A DNA stretch of 64,000 nt from Adhaeretor mobilis (GTDB lineage: Bacteria; Planctomycetota; Planctomycetia; Pirellulales; Lacipirellulaceae). The stretch is taken from positions 4,823,178 to 4,887,177 of the forward strand of contig NZ_CP036263.1 in the NCBI RefSeq assembly GCF_007741515.1, read 5' to 3'. The notes beneath the pieces were generated by a model. That model saw only the letters and a list, made by a program, of their open reading frames with translations, was not told the origin of the DNA and searched no databases. Positions 59,212-64,000 of this stretch are shown here, piece after piece. The position numbers were made by a program, and so were the translations under genes. Numbering within the stretch: position 1 is the stretch's first letter; every line of letters starts with the position of its first letter.

Positions 59212-60561
59212 TCAAACGTCTAGCGGTTCGAACAGCCCTTCGACATGGCCTTGGCTATCTGCAAATGAGTCAAGCTTAACGCCAACCTTGTTGAGCAATG
59301 TCAAATGCAGATCGGCCAACGGTTTGGGGTGGTTGAATTTAATGTGGCGCCCACCCTGCATGTTGCCAGCCGCGCCGCCAGCCACAAGGATCGGTAAATT
59401 CGTGTGGTCGTGGACATTTGGGTTGCCCATGCCGCTGCCGTACAAGTAGAGCGAATGGTCTAGCAGCGAACCATTACCTTCCGGCGTATTCTGCAGTTTC
59501 TCCAGAAACTCAGCGAACAGCGACACATGAAACTGATTGATCTTGGCCACCTTGGCAATCTTCTTCGGGTTGTTGCCATGGTGAGTCAGCGGATGGTGGG
59601 GATCGTTCACGCCAATTTCAGGGTAAGTTCGATTGCTGGTTTCACGGGCGAGTTGAAAGGTTATGACGCGCGTGATATCACCCTGCATCGCCAACAGCTG
59701 CAAGTCAAACATCAGCCGGGCGTGATCCGCATAAGCAACCGGCACACCAACAGGACGATCAAGGTCGGGCAACGGATTTTCGGCGACATCGACTTCCGCT
59801 CGTTGGATGCGACGCTCGACCTCGCGAATGGTTTGCAAGTATTGGTCAACCTTGTTGCGGTCCTGGGGACCCAGTGTGTTCTGGAGCCGCGTGATTTCTG
59901 CGGTTACCGAATCGAGCAAGCTGGCCCGTTTTTTGATCGCTGCTTGTCGATCTGCCGCGCTGCCGCCGGCACCGAACAACGATTCGAAGACGATCCTCGG
60001 GTGGGCTTCGGCGGGCAATGGTGTCGTTGGCGACGACCAAGAGAGATTGTTCTGATAGACGCAAGCGTAGCCGTTATCACATTGGCCAACGACCGACAGC
60101 AAATCCATCGACATCTCGAGCGAGGGCAACTGCGTTGATTGACCGATCTGCTGCGCAGCAATCTGGTCAACCGTCGTCCCCAGATAGTAGTCTGAACTCT
60201 CAGTCCGCTTGGCTTCCGCGGCACTCAAAAAAGCAGCGTTCGAAGTCGCGTGCGTGCCGGGGTAAGCGTTTTGCAATTCCATGTTGGTGATTGCCGTGAC
60301 CTGCTGCTTGACCCGGGACAGCGGTTGCAGCGTAGGCGAAAGCTCATCGAGTGTCTGCTCGCCAGGAGGCGTCCAGCGCGAGACGTCGCACCCCATTGGC
60401 ATGTAGACGAAACCGAGCCGCCGCAGCTGAACAGGATTGGCCGGTGTCGATGCCAGGGCCGTCATTGAGGGGATCATGGCATCGAGCAACGGTAACGCCA
60501 ACGAGGTTCCCATCCCGCGGAGGAACGTCCGACGTGGCAGCGACTTTTTCGTGACGATCAT
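59212..60561 (-). CDS. DUF1552 protein, Tat-exported
   Basis: The N-terminus carries a twin-arginine leader (PRRTFLRGMGTSLALPLLDA) from ATG 60561; a longer start at 60603 adds 14 residues without support. The domain reads like DUF1552, with RRLGFVYMPMGCDVSRWTP near 47, AYPGTHATSNAAFLSA near 98, and DHSLYLYGSGMGNPNVHDHT-type residues near 390. No enzyme activity is proven for the family to my knowledge. It begins 64 bases after the DUF1592 gene and precedes the ankyrin gene, a layout seen in many planctomycetes. Confidence 0.94.
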   Translation of the reverse strand: MIVTKKSLPRRTFLRGMGTSLALPLLDAMIPSMTALASTPANPVQLRRLGFVYMPMGCDVSRWTPPGEQTLDELSPTLQPLSRVKQQVTAITNMELQNAYPGTHATSNAAFLSAAEAKRTESSDYYLGTTVDQIAAQQIGQSTQLPSLEMSMDLLSVVGQCDNGYACVYQNNLSWSSPTTPLPAEAHPRIVFESLFGAGGSAADRQAAIKKRASLLDSVTAEITRLQNTLGPQDRNKVDQYLQTIREVERRIQRAEVDVAENPLPDLDRPVGVPVAYADHARLMFDLQLLAMQGDITRVITFQLARETSNRTYPEIGVNDPHHPLTHHGNNPKKIAKVAKINQFHVSLFAEFLEKLQNTPEGNGSLLDHSLYLYGSGMGNPNVHDHTNLPILVAGGAAGNMQGGRHIKFNHPKPLADLHLTLLNKVGVKLDSFADSQGHVEGLFEPLDV

Positions 60562-60624
60562 TTGGCTACCCTTTTCGGCTGTGACCATTGACCCGAGCTG
60601 CAAGTGCGCCCTGCAAGCGAACGA

Positions 60625-63024
60625 CTACTTACCCGTACTTCGCATTCGGAAAGGAACGCTCTTGACGATTTCAACCAGTAGCGATGAAAAGCGGTAGTGC
60701 TCGCGTGCGGACTCTCGAACAATTTTGCGAACCGCCGGCCCGTCGTAAGGTTCGATACCGCGACCTAAGGCATACGTGAGAAGCTTCTCGGCCATTGTAC
60801 CAACAAATAGCTCAGGGCGATTGAGCAATCCGGCCTCCAATCCATCAATTCCTGTAAACTCGCTGCCGTCGGGCAGCCCTCCTGTCGCGTCGACCGGCTG
60901 GCCACCCTCGATTTCGCGCCAGCGGCCCAAGGCATCGAAGTTTTCGAGGGCAAATCCGGGAGGATCCATAAAGTTATGGCAACTTGCACAGGCCGGGTTT
61001 GCACGGTGCTCTGCAAGTCGTTCTCGCACAGATAGATTGGCCGCGACGGTATTGTCCTTCAGGTCGGGCACGTCTGGTGGCGGTGGCGGTGGCGGGGTGC
61101 CGAGTAGATTTCCCAGGATCCACTTGCCGCGGATCACCGGAGAGGTTCGAGTGGCGTAGGATGTGACTGTCAGGATACTACCTTGCCGTAACAATCCTCC
61201 GCGATGGCTCTCTGGTTCAAGTGACACGCGCCGAAACCGACTGCCGTAGACATGGGGAATATTGTAATGCTTGGCGAGCCGCTCATTCAGATAGGTGTAG
61301 TCGGCCTGCAGCAGATCCAGCACACTGTGGTCTTCGCGAATGATACTTTCGAAAAACAGCTCGGTCTCTTGTCGAAAGGCTTGTCGGAGGTTGTCGTCGA
61401 AATCGGGAAACAACCGCGCATCGGGCGTCGACGCGTCGAGATTTCTCAAATGGAGCCACTGCCCCGCGAAGTTGCTAACCAGCGACTTTGCACGCACATC
61501 AGCCAGCATCCGTCGGGTCTGCGCTACGAGCACCTCAGGATCGCTTAGCTCGCCGCGCTCCGCTACTTCTAGCAACTCCTCGTCAGGAATGCTGCTCCAC
61601 AAGAAAAACGATAGGCGCGAGGCCAGCTCCAAGTCGCTGATCGCGTAAGCAAAATCAGCAGCGAGATCGTCAGGCTCTTTCTCGACGCGAAACAAGAACT
61701 GCGGATTGACTAAGATCGCGCTCAGTGCCCACTCTATGCCAGTTTCAAAGTCAGCTTGTGCTCGGCCTTCGGCATACAACCTGAGGGGGACCGTCAAGTC
61801 ACTCTCTTCGACCGGTCGACGATAGGCACGACGCATCAGCTGAGACACAATTTGCCTGGCACATGCTTCCTCATCGTCGCTGGTTTTCGGTTGGCAGGAA
61901 AGAACGCGTTCGCGACTGGGCGAATGACCAGGTCCGGCGACTTTAAAGGGTCCCGTTATTGAGACCTCGTAAATCGCCGGAGTCAGCCGCGGATGTCGGT
62001 TCATGTTGTAATGAACATTGAGCGGTTGCCGCTTCGTTTCTAGCAGCGACGAAGCGTTCTTGCGAAAGGTCACTCCCAGCTGATGCGAGCCAGCGGCCAC
62101 GGTGACAAGCACTTTAAGATGACGGTCTACATTTGCATGCGAGGAAAGGTCGTACTCGGCATCTGCGCTACTTTCCTTTCGCTGCGGCGGCTTCACGGTC
62201 AATTGTTTGATAGGTTTTCTGTCGAGCAGAATCTCAAGTTGATGCGGCTCTTTGAGTCCTTCGACGTGCTCGTTGCGGTCGCGTGCCAAACGAACCTGTA
62301 TCTCGTACTCCCCATCTTGCGGGAAGTAATGGGAAGTCAGCAAACCGCCACGAGTACCGAGCGGCAATCCGGCGACTCGCTCTTCTTGGGTCGTATCCGG
62401 AGAAATGCGGATGACACGACCAGTGGGCGACGGGTGACGTCCGCCAACGGCCAGGCGGCTAATTCTCTCAGCCGCCGCAATGTATCGATTGAGCAGCGTT
62501 GGCGAGAGCATGCCGACCGTGACGTTGTCGAATCCGTGACTCGACTCGTCGGCGGGCAGTAACCGAGTCGCGTCGATTTCCAAGGCCAAGAGGTCGCGGA
62601 TTGCGTTTTGATACTCGAAACGGGTCAGTCGTCGGAAAGTCTCAACGCGTCCCGGACGAGGATGACTCGCCGCCTGAGCTTCGAGGACTTGCCCCAGGGC
62701 ATGGGACGCCGTAGCGTATGTCATTTCATCCGGTTGTCCATAATCGCTAGGCGGCATCTGCCGAGCGCGCACCTTCCTTAGAACCTTTTCCCAAATGTCA
62801 GCGTTTTGCTCGAAGGGTTGTGCTTGGATCGACTCCAGATCCAGCTCAGCGACCTTCTCGTCTGGATTATGGCAATCGTAGCAATAGTCGCTTGCAAGCT
62901 GACGAACGATCAACTCAGGCTGTTCGACGAGTTGCACTGGCTCACTGCACTGCCCGGCCATCGGATGGACGCAGACCAGAAAGATGACCATGTGGGGCAG
63001 CAATGACCACGTCGGACAAAGCAT
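60625..63024 (-). CDS. DUF1592-type large secreted cytochrome-like protein
   Basis: A 799-residue exported protein. After a signal peptide (LLPHMVIFLVCVHPMAG) it has a c-type heme motif CYDCH near residue 50, the cytochrome module often called PSCyt1. It continues with DUF1587 (RRLTRFEYQNAIRDLLALE near 130), DUF1592 (LASRLSFFLWSSIPDEELL near 490), DUF1588 and, with ACASCHNFMDPPGFALENFD near 700, DUF1585, whose CASCH is a second possible heme site. It probably carries electrons or binds polymers outside the cell. It is the first gene of the run. Confidence 0.94.
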   Translation of the reverse strand: MLCPTWSLLPHMVIFLVCVHPMAGQCSEPVQLVEQPELIVRQLASDYCYDCHNPDEKVAELDLESIQAQPFEQNADIWEKVLRKVRARQMPPSDYGQPDEMTYATASHALGQVLEAQAASHPRPGRVETFRRLTRFEYQNAIRDLLALEIDATRLLPADESSHGFDNVTVGMLSPTLLNRYIAAAERISRLAVGGRHPSPTGRVIRISPDTTQEERVAGLPLGTRGGLLTSHYFPQDGEYEIQVRLARDRNEHVEGLKEPHQLEILLDRKPIKQLTVKPPQRKESSADAEYDLSSHANVDRHLKVLVTVAAGSHQLGVTFRKNASSLLETKRQPLNVHYNMNRHPRLTPAIYEVSITGPFKVAGPGHSPSRERVLSCQPKTSDDEEACARQIVSQLMRRAYRRPVEESDLTVPLRLYAEGRAQADFETGIEWALSAILVNPQFLFRVEKEPDDLAADFAYAISDLELASRLSFFLWSSIPDEELLEVAERGELSDPEVLVAQTRRMLADVRAKSLVSNFAGQWLHLRNLDASTPDARLFPDFDDNLRQAFRQETELFFESIIREDHSVLDLLQADYTYLNERLAKHYNIPHVYGSRFRRVSLEPESHRGGLLRQGSILTVTSYATRTSPVIRGKWILGNLLGTPPPPPPPDVPDLKDNTVAANLSVRERLAEHRANPACASCHNFMDPPGFALENFDALGRWREIEGGQPVDATGGLPDGSEFTGIDGLEAGLLNRPELFVGTMAEKLLTYALGRGIEPYDGPAVRKIVRESAREHYRFSSLLVEIVKSVPFRMRSTGK

Positions 63025-63619
63025 AATAGTCGACCCGAATGAGAGAGAAGAAGCGAGCTATAAAGAAGTTCTCAGGTGATGGTGCCAGTATACTCCCAGG
63101 CTTGCAATCCGACGACCTTAAGCTGGCGTGTCCTTTTTTCCGTTAGGCCCGTCGATTTGGGGTTTACGAGGACAACTAATTCTTAATGTCCGTGACTTTG
63201 ACTGCAAGCTCTCGTCACTGTAAGACACGGCCAATCACTTCTTTACAATCCCCAGTTTGGCGATGTTTTGCTGAGTTTTCCAGTTGCAGGCACGAATTCC
63301 TCGTGGGATGTTTGTGCATCCTTCTATTGGCATTGAAACGAAGGGTTTTTTGGAAGGGCGGCTAAAATCTGCGCAGCCTCGCCCACCCGCTACTGCCTGC
63401 CGCCACGGCCATCGCCCACGATGTTGAACTCTCACAGCGGTGCCAACTGCTGCCGGTCTCCGGATTGAACCTGTCGGGCAATAGTACCCTGCTGCGTTTA
63501 CTCGGCTTAGATGTTTAACGCGCGTGGACAGCTCAGGGCGATACGAACTGTTTTTTAGCGCGGAATGCGATGCAATATTACGCAATGTGAACTATCGCTT
63601 GTGCTTCACAAGTGACGTC
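63025..63619. other. Intergenic region with no recognised gene
   Basis: About 600 bases, separating the DUF1592 gene from the next secreted protein. A minus-strand open frame at 63235-63585 has no recognisable motif and I do not call it. Confidence 0.4.
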
Positions 63620-64000
63620 TTACCTGCATCTTCGCGAGCGGAACGAAGTAGCTAGAGCAAGCCCTCCGATAAGTAGGCAAAGCGTTGCGGTTTCCGGAAC
63701 TGCAGTGGCAGAGGACCCGCTAGCTGCTTGGTCGAAGAAGCTCGAGCGCCAAACGTCGTAGTCCTCTGCGATCACAATCCCGGGAGTGAGATCGTTGGGA
63801 AGTATGACCGACACGCCCAGATTGTCCCGCCAGAGGGTGTAGTCCGCTACAGTCAATGCACCGTCGCCGTTATAGTCGCCCGGGATGCCTACGGTAAGCG
63901 AGACAGCGTTCGGTTCGTAGAGAAGATTCCACATCAGGTTGGTGGCAAGCGTGGGTAGAGCGGTGGTAGCAAACGTGCCCACCACGCCCTCTGCGGAAGT
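63620..64000 (-). CDS. C-terminal part of a secreted dockerin/PEP-CTERM protein, 5-prime end outside the window
   Basis: The frame is open to the right edge, with no stop or needed start, so only the end of the gene is present. The segment MWNLLYEPNAVSLTV followed by GDYNGDGALTVADYTLWRDN, a dockerin-like Asp repeat, then AEDYDVWRSSFF and a final VPETATLCLLIGGLALA with a basic tail is the usual ending of planctomycete secreted autotransporter-like proteins. The function of the missing N-terminal part cannot be told. Confidence 0.85.
   Translation of the reverse strand, partial: TSAEGVVGTFATTALPTLATNLMWNLLYEPNAVSLTVGIPGDYNGDGALTVADYTLWRDNLGVSVILPNDLTPGIVIAEDYDVWRSSFFDQAASGSSATAVPETATLCLLIGGLALATSFRSRRCR

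Noticed and set aside
63235..63585. Minus-strand open frame of 116 codons as a gene
   Set aside because: No motif, no ribosome binding site and Arg/Gly-rich composition that suggests non-coding DNA.

Overview
The window reads as chromosome of a planctomycete, most likely of the Pirellulales. This rests on several hallmarks. One is a DUF1592 cytochrome / DUF1552 / ankyrin gene set. Others are Tat-exported Gfo/Idh/MocA and DUF1552 proteins, secreted proteins ending in a dockerin-like Asp-rich segment (DADGDVDGSDFLAWQ type) plus a PEP-CTERM anchor, a TIGR03032 protein, and membrane proteins with the FSLRGML-type motif. No rRNA, tRNA, CRISPR array, phage or complete insertion sequence was recognised.

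Layout. 1-14 kb is mainly housekeeping: a DUF6498-like membrane protein running off the left edge, a PEP-CTERM metallophosphatase, metH, ilvD, a toxin-antitoxin pair translationally coupled to a membrane protein, a secreted S10 carboxypeptidase, and a nitroreductase-like/polysaccharide pyruvyl transferase pair. 14.3-22.7 kb is an accessory island. It has two secreted arylsulfatases and a DUF1254/DUF1214 protein, interleaved with decayed copies: a sulfatase N-terminus with a lost start and two frameshifts, an unknown secreted protein with a lost ATG and an in-frame TGA, and a frameshifted C-terminal scrap of a second DUF1254 gene. Its right part has a visible bias to G/C-ending codons. 23.4-28.5 kb carries two glycosyltransferases and a MoxR/Mg-chelatase-like ATPase.

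28.8-33.1 kb holds a 1091-residue protein that looks like two paralogous PEP-CTERM proteins fused head to tail, next to a LuxR-type regulator. 33.5-36.1 kb has nnrD, larB and a metallophosphatase-fold protein whose first metal motif is missing. 36.2-41.3 kb is an exopolysaccharide-type group: ExeA-like ATPase, CpsD-like ATPase with an abnormal P-loop, a single-pass membrane protein, and a fatty acyl-AMP ligase with its own acyl-carrier domain. 41.6-56.6 kb is mixed: planctomycete hypotheticals, a HerA/FtsK-like ATPase, a DUF1570-like protease, a TIM-barrel isomerase, TauE/SafE, TIGR03032, a second toxin-antitoxin pair with a short toxin, a zinc-ribbon PH-domain protein, a sterol-desaturase relative and a Gfo/Idh/MocA oxidoreductase. 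56.8-63.0 kb is a same-strand run DUF1592-DUF1552-ankyrin/esterase. The right edge cuts another dockerin/PEP-CTERM protein.

A second theme is short dispersed repeats. At least six kinds of palindromic or purine-rich element lie between genes, and several run into coding sequence: two unrelated genes end in the same repeat-encoded PLAA-stop, one ends in an NHEEHKDHK-type tail, and two genes carry GGAAGG-type in-frame insertions. All protein names come from reading translated motifs; no database search was run.
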